64,000 bases of DNA, taken from NCBI GenBank assembly GCA_963753545.1, contig CAVWCQ010000008.1, forward strand, positions 558,001 through 622,000, read 5' to 3'. A program made the translations under genes and the position numbers. The notes under the pieces are model-generated. The model searched no databases, was not told the origin of the DNA, and worked only from the letters and a program-made list of their open reading frames with translations. The DNA is from CAVWCQ01 sp963753545. GTDB lineage: Bacteria > Chloroflexota > Anaerolineae > Aggregatilineales > Aggregatilineaceae. Each line of letters opens with the position of its first letter. Positions within the stretch are counted from its first letter, which is position 1. Positions 17,432 to 25,739 of the stretch are shown here, in pieces.

Positions 17432-18607
17432 CTACATGAGGAACATGGGCATGCCGAAGACGTGGCGCACCTTGGGACGGTACTCTCCCACGTCGTACAG
17501 TTCGGCAACATTCACGCGCTTGACACCCTGGCTGATCGTGCTCATGTTGATGTCGGTGTACAGCCCGCGTTGCAGGGCCACCATACGCCCGAAGCGGCCT
17601 TGTTCGATGAGGGACATGGCCATCTGCGCATAGTTGGAAGCAACCATCAGGTCGAGTGCGTCCGGCGCGCCGGAGCGCATCAGGTAGGCAACCTGCTGGT
17701 AGATGATGTTCTCGCCCGTGACCTGCTTGAGCATTTCGCCAATCACGACGCCGATACCGCCCAGTTTCTGGTGGCCGTAGGCGTCCGCTTCACCCGTCTG
17801 GACGATTTCGCCTTCGATCAGGCGCGCGCCTTCAGAGACTGTCACCATCGCGTAGTTGCTGGGGTTGGTATGCTTGTCGAGCAGAACCAGTTCGCCCAGG
17901 CGGTGGATATCGCACGGCACTTCAGAGATCAGAGCGCGGTCAACACCCGCCAGGTAAGCGGCAATCAGCGAGGTCTCGCCGGAGTTGCGGCCAAACAGTT
18001 CGACCACCGCGATACGTTCGTGGGAGCCGGTGCTGGTACGCAGGTTGTGGATAAACTCCACCGAGCGGGTTACGGCAGTCGAGAAGCCGATGCAGTAGTC
18101 GGTCCCGTACACGTCGTTGTCCATCGTCTTGGGGATGGCAACCACCTTGACGCCTTCACGGTGCATACGCTCGCCGTAGCTCAGGGTATCGTCGCCGCCG
18201 ATGGGGATCAGGGTGTCGATGCCCATGCATTCCAGCACGCGCAGCACATGCTCGGTATAGTCTTTCACTTCGCGCCCGTGCTTGTCGGTCTTGACGGGCA
18301 CTTTCACGTCCTGCAAGAATTCCGGCACGCGATCTGCGGTCACGTTGCCGGGGTTGGTCCGCGATGTGTGCAGGAAGGTTCCGCCAGTACGGTCAACCGT
18401 ACGGACGGTGTTTTTGGTCAGTGGAATGATCCACTTCGCTTTTTCTTCGGGTGTCGCATCAGGATTATAGTCCAGCAGCCCACCCCATCCCTTGCGGATA
18501 CCGAACACTTCATATCCGGCGTCTACCGCACGGTTCACAATTTGCTTGATGCACGGGTTCAAACCGGGAACGTCACCGCCACCCGTGAGCACGCCAATCC
18601 TAACCAT
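17432..18607 (-). CDS. 6-phosphofructokinase, PPi-dependent type by active-site residues
   Basis: 391 residues; the start is the ATG at 18605-18607 with AGGAG nine bases upstream, giving MVRIGVLTGGGDVPGLN. It phosphorylates fructose 6-phosphate in glycolysis or runs in reverse. Two positions separate phosphoryl donors in this family: ATP enzymes have Gly in GGDGS and Gly in PGTIDND, while PPi enzymes have Asp and Lys. Here the motifs are GGDDT (about 137) and PKTMDND (about 159), both PPi-type. The protein is longer than E. coli PfkA (320) because of inserts at about 55-110. It lies next to an ATP-type paralogue, with a terminator between them, so the two are separately transcribed. Confidence 0.85.
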   Translation of the reverse strand: MVRIGVLTGGGDVPGLNPCIKQIVNRAVDAGYEVFGIRKGWGGLLDYNPDATPEEKAKWIIPLTKNTVRTVDRTGGTFLHTSRTNPGNVTADRVPEFLQDVKVPVKTDKHGREVKDYTEHVLRVLECMGIDTLIPIGGDDTLSYGERMHREGVKVVAIPKTMDNDVYGTDYCIGFSTAVTRSVEFIHNLRTSTGSHERIAVVELFGRNSGETSLIAAYLAGVDRALISEVPCDIHRLGELVLLDKHTNPSNYAMVTVSEGARLIEGEIVQTGEADAYGHQKLGGIGVVIGEMLKQVTGENIIYQQVAYLMRSGAPDALDLMVASNYAQMAMSLIEQGRFGRMVALQRGLYTDINMSTISQGVKRVNVAELYDVGEYRPKVRHVFGMPMFLM

Positions 18608-18711
18608 TATAATTTCTCCTGTGAAATCTATGCTGCAAACCCCCACCATTATACCAACCGACTCGCTATTTTGCCTTTGATCATGATCACCAAAAAAGCC
18701 GCACAATGCAC

Positions 18712-18741
18712 AAAAAAAAGCCGCGTAGAAGCGGCTTCTGA
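18712..18741 (-). terminator. Intrinsic terminator after pfkA
   Basis: Minus-strand reading gives agccgcttctacgcggct followed by eight T residues, a textbook rho-independent terminator 23 bases after the pfkA stop. Confidence 0.9.
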
Positions 18742-18763
18742 ATGGAACGGCAGGATCGCGCGG

Positions 18764-19729
18764 CTATTTCGCCAGGATAGAGGCCATGCCAACATATTCT
18801 TCGGGAACATCGCGCTTGTGGCTGGTCGCTTCTTCCATCGTCACCGTACCGATTTTGGTCCCTTGCAGCGCGACCATTACGCCAAACTCGCCCGCCAGGA
18901 TCCGTTCGACGGCAGACACGCCCATCCGAGTCGCCAGCAAGCGGTCAAAGGCGGTCGGGCTGCCGCCGCGTACCACGTGGCCGAGCACCGTCATACGCAC
19001 CTCAAAGCCCACTTCATGGCCTTCCAGGTAGGCGGCAACTTCGTGAATCTTGGGCGATGCGCCCTCTGCGATTACGCCAATCGCATGGTTTTTGCCCGTC
19101 TTATAGGCGTCTTCCAATTCTTTAGCGACCTGCTCCAGGGTAAACGGGTGCTCCGGGATCATGATAAATTCCGCGCCGCCCAGAATGCCGCCTACGGTCG
19201 CCAGGTAGCCGCAGTTGCGCCCCATCACTTCGATCAGGAAGCAGCGCTCATGGCTGGTTGCCGTGTCGCGCAGCTTGTCGATAGCATCGAGGATCGTGTT
19301 GAGCGCCGTATCGACGCCGATGCTCATATCCGTTCCATAGATGTCATTATCGATGCTGCCCGGCACACCGACCACCGGAAAGCCCAGTTGGTGCAGAGCC
19401 ATTGCTCCACGCAGGCTGCCGTCACCGCCGATCACGACGATGCCTTCGATGCCATGCTCATTTAAGCGGCGCAGGCCGCGTTTCTGGCCCTGCGGCGTGC
19501 GAAATTCGGCGTTGCGCGCCGTTTGTAAAATCGTGCCGCCGCGCTGGATAATGCCGCTCACATCGCGGTTCGTCATTCGTTCAAAATCGCCCGCCAGCAA
19601 GCCCGAATAAGCCTGCCGGATGCCGTACACTTCGGCTCCGTGCGCGGTTGCGGTGCGCACAACGGCGCGAATAGCAGGATTCATGCCGGGCGCGTCCCCG
19701 CCGCTGGTCATTACTGCGATACGGTGCAT
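18764..19729 (-). CDS. pfkA: ATP-dependent 6-phosphofructokinase
   Basis: 321 residues, the same length as E. coli PfkA. The start at 19729 has AAGGAG eight bases upstream. Motifs: MTSGGDAPGMN (P-loop equivalent), GGDGSLRGA at about 100 with Gly at the ATP-specifying position, PGSIDNDIYGTD at about 121 with Gly at the second position, and the catalytic TID-like SIDND loop. MGRNCGYLA and PEHPFT complete the substrate site. All residues expected for ATP use are present. Glycolysis is the expected pathway. It is upstream of the PPi-type paralogue in the same orientation. Confidence 0.95.
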   Translation of the reverse strand: MHRIAVMTSGGDAPGMNPAIRAVVRTATAHGAEVYGIRQAYSGLLAGDFERMTNRDVSGIIQRGGTILQTARNAEFRTPQGQKRGLRRLNEHGIEGIVVIGGDGSLRGAMALHQLGFPVVGVPGSIDNDIYGTDMSIGVDTALNTILDAIDKLRDTATSHERCFLIEVMGRNCGYLATVGGILGGAEFIMIPEHPFTLEQVAKELEDAYKTGKNHAIGVIAEGASPKIHEVAAYLEGHEVGFEVRMTVLGHVVRGGSPTAFDRLLATRMGVSAVERILAGEFGVMVALQGTKIGTVTMEEATSHKRDVPEEYVGMASILAK

Positions 19730-20082
19730 CTCAGAGTAACTCCTTCATCCCTCAAAAATTGATTTCGCGCAGCAGATCCACGACCCTGCTGATGATGATC
19801 AGAACCGGGGAGATGATCCCCGGATGGTGTGCTTGCTGTCTGTAGTGCGGATGGGGTTATACAACGGCGCGCTTCACCTGTCAATTGGCGGCTTTCAGCA
19901 ATCGGCAGGGTACATATTCCGGCAGTGGACGGTGGGCGCGCGTTGTGCTCCCACACCACCCTGAATTATCCCCTGAAATGTTTTTTTAGTCTATATTCAG
20001 GAGTCACCTTCCCGGCTGGAAACCCGGCTACCATGCTCGCCCCTGTTTTATGCACATTAAAAATTTAACGCGGATATCGTGT

Positions 20083-20135
20083 AGGGGCGCTGCTTTGCGT
20101 GCGGCGTGCGAAGCCGCCGCTAAGCCGCTGCGCCC
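20083..20135 (+). repeat. Element B copy, expanded
   Basis: Gtaggggcgctgctttgcgtgcggcg followed by gctaagccgctgcgccc. It is the same core as other element B copies with a longer middle. Confidence 0.65.
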
Positions 20136-20181
20136 AATTCGTGTCAATTTAGGCAAGGGAATCCTCTTTTCCAAATCGTTT

Positions 20182-20280
20182 TCCCCCTCGCCCCGCTCTT
20201 TTGCGTGGGAGAGGGGAGTCTCAGCCGCTTTTGCTGAGCCGGGGTGAGGTGGCCCGCCCGCGATCCGCAACGCCTATTTC
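20182..20280 (+). repeat. Element A copy
   Basis: Hairpin 1 ccccctcgccccgctcttttgcgtgggagagggg, hairpin 2 ctcagccgcttttgctgag, then ccggggtgaggtggcccgcccgcg and the tail cgcaacgcctatttct. Confidence 0.85.
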
Positions 20281-20384
20281 TGCCGATGTGAACCTGTCTT
20301 TTCTCTTTTTCTTCTCTCCGCGCTCTTTGAAGATCAGCGAAACTCGTGCAAAGAACTAGCTTTGTTTTTTAACCCTTTGCTCGT

Positions 20385-20483
20385 CTCCCCCCTCGCCCCG
20401 CTCTTTTGCGTGGGAGAGGGGAGTCTCAGCCGCTTTTGCTGAGCCGGGGTGAGGGCCCGCCCGCGATCCGCAACGCCTATTTC
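20385..20483 (+). repeat. Element A copy, near-identical to 20182-20280
   Basis: The two copies and their flanks (ttctgccgatgtgaacctg on the right of both) are almost identical, which indicates a local duplication of about 200 bases. Confidence 0.85.
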
Positions 20484-20504
20484 TGCCGATGTGAACCTGC
20501 CGTT

Positions 20505-20790
20505 TTCCTTCTCTTCTCTTGCTTTTCTCTGCGCTCTCCGCGCTCTCCGCGGTGAAATCTATTTTTTCTTTTTTCTTCTCTTGCTTTTCCTTTGCGCTCT
20601 TTGCGCTCTCCGCGGTGAAATCTGTTTTTTCTATTCCTTCTCTTCTCTTGCTTTTCTCTGCGCTCTCTGCGCTCTCCGCGGTAAAATCTGTTTTTTCTTT
20701 TTCTTCTCTTGCTTTTCCTTTGCGCTCTTTGCGCTCTCCGCGGTGAAATCTATTTTTTCTTTTTTTCTTCTCTTGCTTTTCTCTGCACAC
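20505..20790 (-). repeat. Five tandem units of element C
   Basis: Each unit of about 58 bases reads ttctcttgcttttctctgcgctctccgcgctctccgcggtgaaatct with small changes. Translated on the minus strand it yields the spurious peptide FTAESAESAEK. Single copies occur at about 27825, 27885, 34195, 35880, 36905, 38850, 57660 and 60680. Confidence 0.85.
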
Positions 20791-20847
20791 CCCGTCGCCT
20801 CCGCAGGATGCTTGACGCGATTTCACTTTCCGCTAATAATCTGATCA

Positions 20848-20868
20848 AGTTCGTTGTGACAACGAACT
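20848..20868. promoter_or_regulatory. Perfect 10-bp palindrome, possible operator
   Basis: AGTTCGTTGT-G-ACAACGAACT. It lies between the repeat array and a terminator hairpin, about 125 bases before the TIR gene. A repressor site or the first hairpin of a short RNA are both possible. Confidence 0.45.
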
Positions 20869-20900
20869 AAATACTGCTTTCGAGCGGTATGAGTGGAAAT

Positions 20901-20940
20901 ACACCGGGGCTGATTGAGCGGTCAGCCCCGGTGTGTTTTT
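20901..20940 (+). terminator. Strong intrinsic terminator hairpin upstream of the TIR gene
   Basis: A 13-bp perfect stem ACACCGGGGCTGA / TCAGCCCCGGTGT with an 8-base loop, followed by GTTTTTG. No gene on the plus strand ends here, so it may end a short RNA or act as an attenuator for the TIR gene. Confidence 0.7.
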
Positions 20941-20991
20941 GGGTACCTCCTGCTTGATATCTCGCCAATTATTACGCAAAATAACAATCAC

Positions 20992-22398
20992 ATGGAAGAC
21001 AATTCTTCCTGGGGTGATCGATATATGGCCCACCGAAGAGGCGTTAAATTAGCATCCATCATGATCGCTGGAACAGGTGCTGCCATCCTCCTCCTCATCG
21101 TGCTGCAAAGCTGTTCCGGCTCGGCAAAACCACCTAAACAGGCGTTTACCGCGACGCTGACAAGGACCGCAACCGGAACGGCGACACCACAACCAACCCA
21201 AACGCCCCCTGGCATCGACCGGACAGCAGTCAACATCCTGCCAACGCTTTCGGCTGGTGGGACGGAGGTCGGGGCGGCAGCATCCACGACGCCTCCGCCG
21301 CAGTCTACCCAAACGGGTGAGTCCGCGCAGTCCCCTTCTCAGACGCCCGTCATCGTCGCCAGTGTGCCCCTCATAGTCCGCAACGTATCCGGCGAGATCA
21401 TCGGTGATGGCACGCTGCGCCTCTTTGCCCCTGACGATATTCATGTTTCTCAGTCAGCGCGTGTGGAGCTTGAACTACAGATAAATCATCGCTACCTCAC
21501 GCCCACGCCGGAAGGTAACGTTTATGTGGAGCCAGTCACCCCCATTACATCCACGCCGCGCCCTGGACAATCCACACCCACCCCCCGTGTTCCGGTTTAT
21601 GTGGAGTCAGGAGAGACGCTCTATGAGCGCATGGGAGCCTCGCTCCGCTGTCTGCCCAGCAGCTTTGAGGGATGCGACGGCGATTATAAAACGGAGAATT
21701 TGCAGCGGATTGATACCGATCAGGTCATATGGTCCTGGCGCATCAAGCCGTTGGATGGCGTGTTGGGCTGGCAGGATCTGGAGGTTGAGTTATGGACGCT
21801 GGAAATTGCCGAGGGCGTCCCGGCTCATACCGTCCGCTGGAGCCATGCCTTTCAGATCCAGGTGAATCCGCAGGTAGCGAACGAGAAGACGAATGTCTCA
21901 CGGGTACTGGGCCTGATTATTCTTCTCGCTGTCCTGGGTGCGGTCGTGTTGGGTGCTGCCCTTTATGTTAGCAGACGCCGCCGGACTCCCGCCCCGACCA
22001 TCTTTATCAGCTACCAGCGGCGCACCGGGTGGGCGACAGCCAATAATTTGCACCATAGGTTAACAGCGGCGGGCGCGTCTGCGTTTATTGACGTGCACGA
22101 TCTCAATGAGGGCCGCTTTGCCGAGGTCATCGAGAAGGAGATCGTCGCGCGGGATCACTTTATCGTCGTCTTGGCACCCGGAACCCTCAATTCGGAGTGG
22201 GTCCGCAAGGAAATTCTGCTGGCGATGCAGCACAACAAAAATATTGTGCCCGTCCTGGTCGATGGTTTTGTTCTGGACGACACAATTCCCGAATCCGTCC
22301 GGCATCTGACCGCTTACAATGCCATCGTGCTTGACCCGTTACACTTTGAGGCCGACTTTGACAGACTGACCCGGTTTGTGAAGTTGAAACCGGATTAG
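20992..22398 (+). CDS. Membrane-anchored TIR-domain protein with extracytoplasmic region
   Basis: The start is 20992 (no clear ribosome site) or 21025 (GGGGTGA upstream); the longer form is given. An N-terminal hydrophobic span (ASIMIAGTGAAILLLIVL) is followed by a Thr/Pro-rich linker (TPQPTQTPPG) and a beta-rich ectodomain of about 200 residues with proline-rich inserts (TPRPGQSTPTPR). A second span (VLGLIILLAVLGAVVLGAALYV) leads to a C-terminal TIR domain: PTIFISYQRR, FIDVHDLNEG, HFIVVLAPGTLNSEWVRKE. Glu in WVRKE occupies the place of the catalytic Glu of TIR NADases, so enzymatic activity is possible. Topology: ectodomain outside, TIR in the cytosol, like a receptor. No partner gene is adjacent. 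It may serve in stress or phage response, or only in protein interaction. Confidence 0.8.
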   Translation: MEDNSSWGDRYMAHRRGVKLASIMIAGTGAAILLLIVLQSCSGSAKPPKQAFTATLTRTATGTATPQPTQTPPGIDRTAVNILPTLSAGGTEVGAAASTTPPPQSTQTGESAQSPSQTPVIVASVPLIVRNVSGEIIGDGTLRLFAPDDIHVSQSARVELELQINHRYLTPTPEGNVYVEPVTPITSTPRPGQSTPTPRVPVYVESGETLYERMGASLRCLPSSFEGCDGDYKTENLQRIDTDQVIWSWRIKPLDGVLGWQDLEVELWTLEIAEGVPAHTVRWSHAFQIQVNPQVANEKTNVSRVLGLIILLAVLGAVVLGAALYVSRRRRTPAPTIFISYQRRTGWATANNLHHRLTAAGASAFIDVHDLNEGRFAEVIEKEIVARDHFIVVLAPGTLNSEWVRKEILLAMQHNKNIVPVLVDGFVLDDTIPESVRHLTAYNAIVLDPLHFEADFDRLTRFVKLKPD

Positions 22399-22749
22399 CC
22401 CAAAAGTTCATCCTTTCGACCGATGCGAACCAGTGCGCCTCCCTGCATAATGGTTGGCTGGGGTGGGTAACGCGGACCTGGGTCTGAAGATGCGCTTGCG
22501 TCTCCAGACCCAGTCGCGTCCCTTACGTGTACACCCCCTCCTCGCTTTACGCGCCTTGAGCAATGCTGCACAATTTTTTGATAGGGTAATTGGGCCTATT
22601 AAATCAACCGCCCTATACAAGGAGGTCTGCAACTTACGGGGAGAGCCTGTCCAGCAAATAGGATAATACTCCTAATTATTCCCATACTAGGCTCATTTAT
22701 GTTATAAAATACAAATGAAGTCCACTAGTGTCAACGGGAGCTGATACCA
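22399..22749. other. Intergenic gap with a long imperfect hairpin
   Basis: No gene seen. An inverted repeat at 22466-22526 contains CTGGGTCTG/CAGACCCAG with further flanking pairs. A -10-like TTATAAAAT near 22702 may serve the next gene. Confidence 0.5.
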
Positions 22750-23223
22750 ATGGATTCACGACGCGCCGACCCCATCCGCTTGATCGCACTGCAACTCAAT
22801 CAGAACGAACTGCGAACCATCACTCGCCAGCCCGGTATGAACGAGGCGGTCCGGGTGACGATCCAATATCACGATGCCCGCCATCCGAACCAGGTCGCGA
22901 CGGTGACTCGCGGCCCTGGGCATGCCTGTGCGCTCAAAGTGTTGTATGACCACCCCGGCAAAGGCGTCCATTTTAGCTATCCGGTTGACTACGAGCGCTA
23001 TCAAGCGCTGATCGCCTCGCTGCGCCGTTCACGCTTCGACCAATTGGACGATCAGCCCGATGTGCCATTCTTTGGAGTAGACCTCTGGCTGGTGGAGCGC
23101 GCTTCCGGCAGTTTTTATCATGATATCGTCCTCTCGCCGGAGAGTGCGCGTGGGTTTTATCGCGAGGTGATTTTGGCCCTGCGCGAGCACCTCAAAGAGG
23201 CCCTGCGCGAAATCGTCGGCTAG
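22750..23223 (+). CDS. Hypothetical soluble protein (157 aa)
   Basis: The start ATG at 22750 follows GGGAGCTGATACCA. The 157 residues read as an alpha/beta domain: RLIALQLNQNELRTITRQPG, VRVTIQYHDARHPNQVATVTRG, then YERYQALIASLRRSRFDQLDDQPDV and a C-terminal amphipathic helix (FYREVILALREHLKEALREI). There is no signal peptide, membrane span or cysteine motif. No family was recognised. It stands alone between the TIR gene and a converging permease gene, with an AT-rich putative promoter upstream. Confidence 0.65.
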   Translation: MDSRRADPIRLIALQLNQNELRTITRQPGMNEAVRVTIQYHDARHPNQVATVTRGPGHACALKVLYDHPGKGVHFSYPVDYERYQALIASLRRSRFDQLDDQPDVPFFGVDLWLVERASGSFYHDIVLSPESARGFYREVILALREHLKEALREIVG

Positions 23224-23325
23224 AGTTACGCGTAGCCTCGCCCTTGCATGTCTTCCGTTGATCTTCTGAATGCTGCATCCGGTAAATAGCAAGAATTTGT
23301 TTCCTGGGCCCTCAACCTGCTTTTC

Positions 23326-23391
23326 TCCCCTCTCCAGCGAAGTCTGGAGAGGGGAAGCTCAGCCGTTTTTGCTGAGCCGGGGTGAGGTGAG
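23326..23391 (+). repeat. Element A copy, 3' truncated
   Basis: Cccctctccagcgaagtctggagagggg, ctcagccgtttttgctgag, ccggggtgaggtg, then abuts the 3' end of the permease gene. Confidence 0.85.
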
Positions 23392-23393
23392 CT

Positions 23394-24416
23394 CTACCTT
23401 GCCGCGTCCGCGCCGTAATCGCAGTCCGGCTCGTGCTTAAAATCGACACCGTGCTGCACGATCTTCCCCTGCTGCGCCGTCTGGATGGGTTCCGTCTTGG
23501 GCAGCCGCAGGTAAGTATTCCGCCGCACGATCATCACGCCGCCGAGCGTTAGTGCCGCCCCCGCGACAACTCCCGCCGTCAGTGGATCGCCCAGCACGGC
23601 AATTCCCGCCGCTGCCGCGATGATCGGCTCGAAGTTGTAGTACACCGACACCCGCGTCGGTCCGATGTGGTGAATGGCATACGTTTCTACCAGGAAGCCG
23701 AATGCGCTTGACAGCACGCCGCTGTAGAACAGATGCGGCCAGAATTTCATCGGCAGATCGGCGGGCGTCAGTTTGATCAGGTCCGGCGCGGCGATCACCA
23801 GCAGCGCCGCCGTCGTGATGCAATACGTCCACACCGCGACGACCGTCCCGCCGTAGCGATCCACCAGCGGCTTGATCCCGATGTAGTACACCGCGCTCAC
23901 CACCGCCGCGCCCAGCGCCAGCGTGCTCCCGATCAGATCCCCGCGTGAGATTGCCAGCCCCGTGTCCGAACTCCCCACGATCACCAGCCCCACGCCGATC
24001 AGCGACATGATCACGCCGAAGATCATCTGCCGCCGCAGCATGATGATCCCCATCGATATCGACAGCAGCGCCGTCCAGGTGGGCAGCGTGGCGATCAGCA
24101 GCGCCGTATTCGTGCTCGTCGTGCGTTGCAGACCCAGAATAAACCCGATCTGGTAGCCAAGCGGTCCGATGAGTCCCAGCATCAGCAGTCGCGGTACGTC
24201 CTGTCGGGCGATGCGCAGCGCGGGCAGGTCACGCAGCGCCGCGATCAACAGCACGGGCAGTCCCAGCGAAAATCGGATGGCATTAAAGGTCAGGGGAGGC
24301 AGGTCCGAGAGCGCGTCTTTCACGACGATGAAGTGAACAGCCCACACAACGATGATCAGGCTCATGGCAACATCGGCGCTGTGTGCGCGGATTGGTTTCT
24401 TCAACACCTCGAACAT
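23394..24416 (-). CDS. EamA/DMT-family permease
   Basis: 340 residues with ten predicted membrane spans arranged as two EamA repeats, roughly residues 18-150 and 165-305. Typical features are the opening MSLIIVVWAVHFIVVKDAL, GLIGPLGYQIGFILGLQRTTSTNTALLIATLPTWTALLS in repeat 1, and YSGVLSSAFGFLVETYAIHHIGPTRVSVYYNFEPIIAAAAGIAVLGD in repeat 2 (quoted in short pieces for identification). Ribosome site AGGAGG precedes the ATG. DMT exporters move small metabolites or drugs across the inner membrane; the substrate cannot be inferred. The C-terminal 30 residues are polar and variable. It converges with the hypothetical gene at 22750. Confidence 0.85.
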   Translation of the reverse strand: MFEVLKKPIRAHSADVAMSLIIVVWAVHFIVVKDALSDLPPLTFNAIRFSLGLPVLLIAALRDLPALRIARQDVPRLLMLGLIGPLGYQIGFILGLQRTTSTNTALLIATLPTWTALLSISMGIIMLRRQMIFGVIMSLIGVGLVIVGSSDTGLAISRGDLIGSTLALGAAVVSAVYYIGIKPLVDRYGGTVVAVWTYCITTAALLVIAAPDLIKLTPADLPMKFWPHLFYSGVLSSAFGFLVETYAIHHIGPTRVSVYYNFEPIIAAAAGIAVLGDPLTAGVVAGAALTLGGVMIVRRNTYLRLPKTEPIQTAQQGKIVQHGVDFKHEPDCDYGADAAR

Positions 24417-24555
24417 AGTTTATTTCCCTGCCTCCTGATTGTACAATTCGAAACAAACACGACCTGAGCGCGCATTATACGAAAAATTGGCTCTCTTGTC
24501 GCCATACTTGGTCCTACTTGGTTTCGTGGATTAACTCGTGTAGCTTATCAATCAC

Positions 24556-24641
24556 GTAGGGGCAGGGCTTGCCCTGCCCAATTGGAGCCGCCTTTACCCG
24601 CCGCCCTACCCGTTTTCGTAGGGGCGCCGCTTGCTGCGCCC
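24556..24641 (+). repeat. Two element B variants
   Basis: Gtaggggcagggcttgccctgccc and gtaggggcgccgcttgctgcgccc. The arms differ but the pairing is kept. Confidence 0.7.
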
Positions 24642-24752
24642 AATTCGTGTCAACTTAAGCAAGGGAACGCTCTTTTCTAAATCGTTTCCCCCTCTCCCCG
24701 CTCGCGGTTCACAACCTTCCTTTCAATCCCAAACCCTGCCTTCTCGCTTGAC

Positions 24753-24812
24753 GGAGTCCCTTCAGTGGACTTTTTTCGCTCTCCCTAGCCGGACGGTTTT
24801 AACCTCCGGCGA
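24753..24812 (+). repeat. Element D copy
   Basis: Ggagtcccttcagtggac, a run of T, cctagccggacggttttaacc. An inverted copy lies at 57569-57620. Confidence 0.7.
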
Positions 24813-24923
24813 CGCCTCTCCGCCCCTGCCCCCGCTTCTCCCCACATCATTTTCATGCTACATTTTCCTTCAGGGATAGACACAGCCCTTTTAGTGCGCT
24901 TTGCACGGCGCGGAGAGGATCGA

Positions 24924-25607
24924 ATGGCTCAAAATCGACAGCTTACCTGGGATGGTTGTAGCAATGTGCGCGATCTCGGCGGTCTGAGCACCCATGACGG
25001 GCGCGTCACGCGTTGGGGCGCGGTTGTGCGTTCGGATCATCCAGCCAGGCTCACCGCTGCGGGCTGGTCAGCCCTGTACGCGCACGGCATCCGCACGATT
25101 ATTTCGCTGCGCACGCGAGGCATGTCGGAGGATGTGCCCGATACCGCGCCGCGTCCCTCGGATATCACGACCCTCAACGTTGCCGTTGAAGACGTGACGG
25201 ATCCCGATGATCCGTTTGTGCAGCAGTGGGGCATGAATGACCTGTGGTGCACGCCGCTCTACTTCCAGGATGCGCTCAAACGCTGGCCGGATCTCCATGC
25301 CGCCGCGCTCTCGGCTATCGCACATGCTCAACCGGGCGGCGTCCTGATCCACTGCAAACGCGGCGTTGACCGCACCGGAATCGTAACGCTTCTGCTGTTG
25401 GCGGCGGTCGGCGTGACGCCGGATGCGATTGTCGCTGACTACGAACGAAGCATTGACCCTGAACGAGAAGTGCTCCTGGCCCGCGAGCATACCTCTACGC
25501 GCGAAGTCCTCTATAATGCGCTGGACTGGCTCGACATTGAGGCCTATCTCCATGAAGGTGGGCTGACCCAGGCTGATCTGGCTGCTCTGCGCGCCCGCCT
25601 TCTGTAG
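24924..25607 (+). CDS. Protein-tyrosine/dual-specificity phosphatase family
   Basis: 227 residues; the start is the ATG at 24924 behind CGGAGAGGATCGA. The opening GCSNVRDLGGLSTHDGRVTRWGAVVRSDHPARLT is the standard N-terminal signature of the Y_phosphatase3 family (SNFRDLGG with substrate loop). The catalytic P-loop HCKRGVDRTG is at about residue 143-152, with Cys, Arg and the Asp of the loop intact. No signal peptide. Members dephosphorylate phosphotyrosine or phosphoinositides and are often of unknown target in bacteria. The gene stands alone; upstream is repeat-rich DNA. Confidence 0.9.
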   Translation: MAQNRQLTWDGCSNVRDLGGLSTHDGRVTRWGAVVRSDHPARLTAAGWSALYAHGIRTIISLRTRGMSEDVPDTAPRPSDITTLNVAVEDVTDPDDPFVQQWGMNDLWCTPLYFQDALKRWPDLHAAALSAIAHAQPGGVLIHCKRGVDRTGIVTLLLLAAVGVTPDAIVADYERSIDPEREVLLAREHTSTREVLYNALDWLDIEAYLHEGGLTQADLAALRARLL

Positions 25608-25739
25608 GGGCCGCCCCGCGTCGCCCATTTTCACTCTCCTCCCCCCCCTAATTTTTCAGACGTTTTTCTTCAAATTAGTACTTAAAGTTCAACTTTAAAG
25701 GAGTATTCCTACAGAACATCTGTGCTATTCTAAGTATAT

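Larger units (their letters stand above)
19730..20991. other. 1.26-kb gene-free, repeat-dense region
   Basis: No credible gene; a minus-strand frame at 20356-20826 is made of translated repeats. It contains a GC-rich dyad near 19814 (ccggggagatgatccccgg), element B at 20083-20135, element A at 20182-20280 and 20385-20483, five tandem element C units at 20505-20790, a perfect palindrome at 20848-20868 and a terminator hairpin at 20901-20940. Confidence 0.7.
24417..24923. other. Intergenic gap with elements B and D
   Basis: No gene seen. Element B variants lie at 24556-24580 (gtaggggcagggcttgccctgccc) and 24619-24641; element D lies at 24753-24812. Confidence 0.6.

Noticed and set aside
17462..19465. 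667-codon plus-strand open frame across both phosphofructokinase genes
   Set aside because: It runs antisense to two conserved genes and through a terminator; composition is typical of a shadow frame.
20505..20790. CRISPR-like array
   Set aside because: Units are contiguous with no unique spacers and no cas genes are present.
20356..20826. Minus-strand frame encoding repeated FTAESAESAEK
   Set aside because: The product is purely translated element C and element A; no ribosome site and no non-repeat part.
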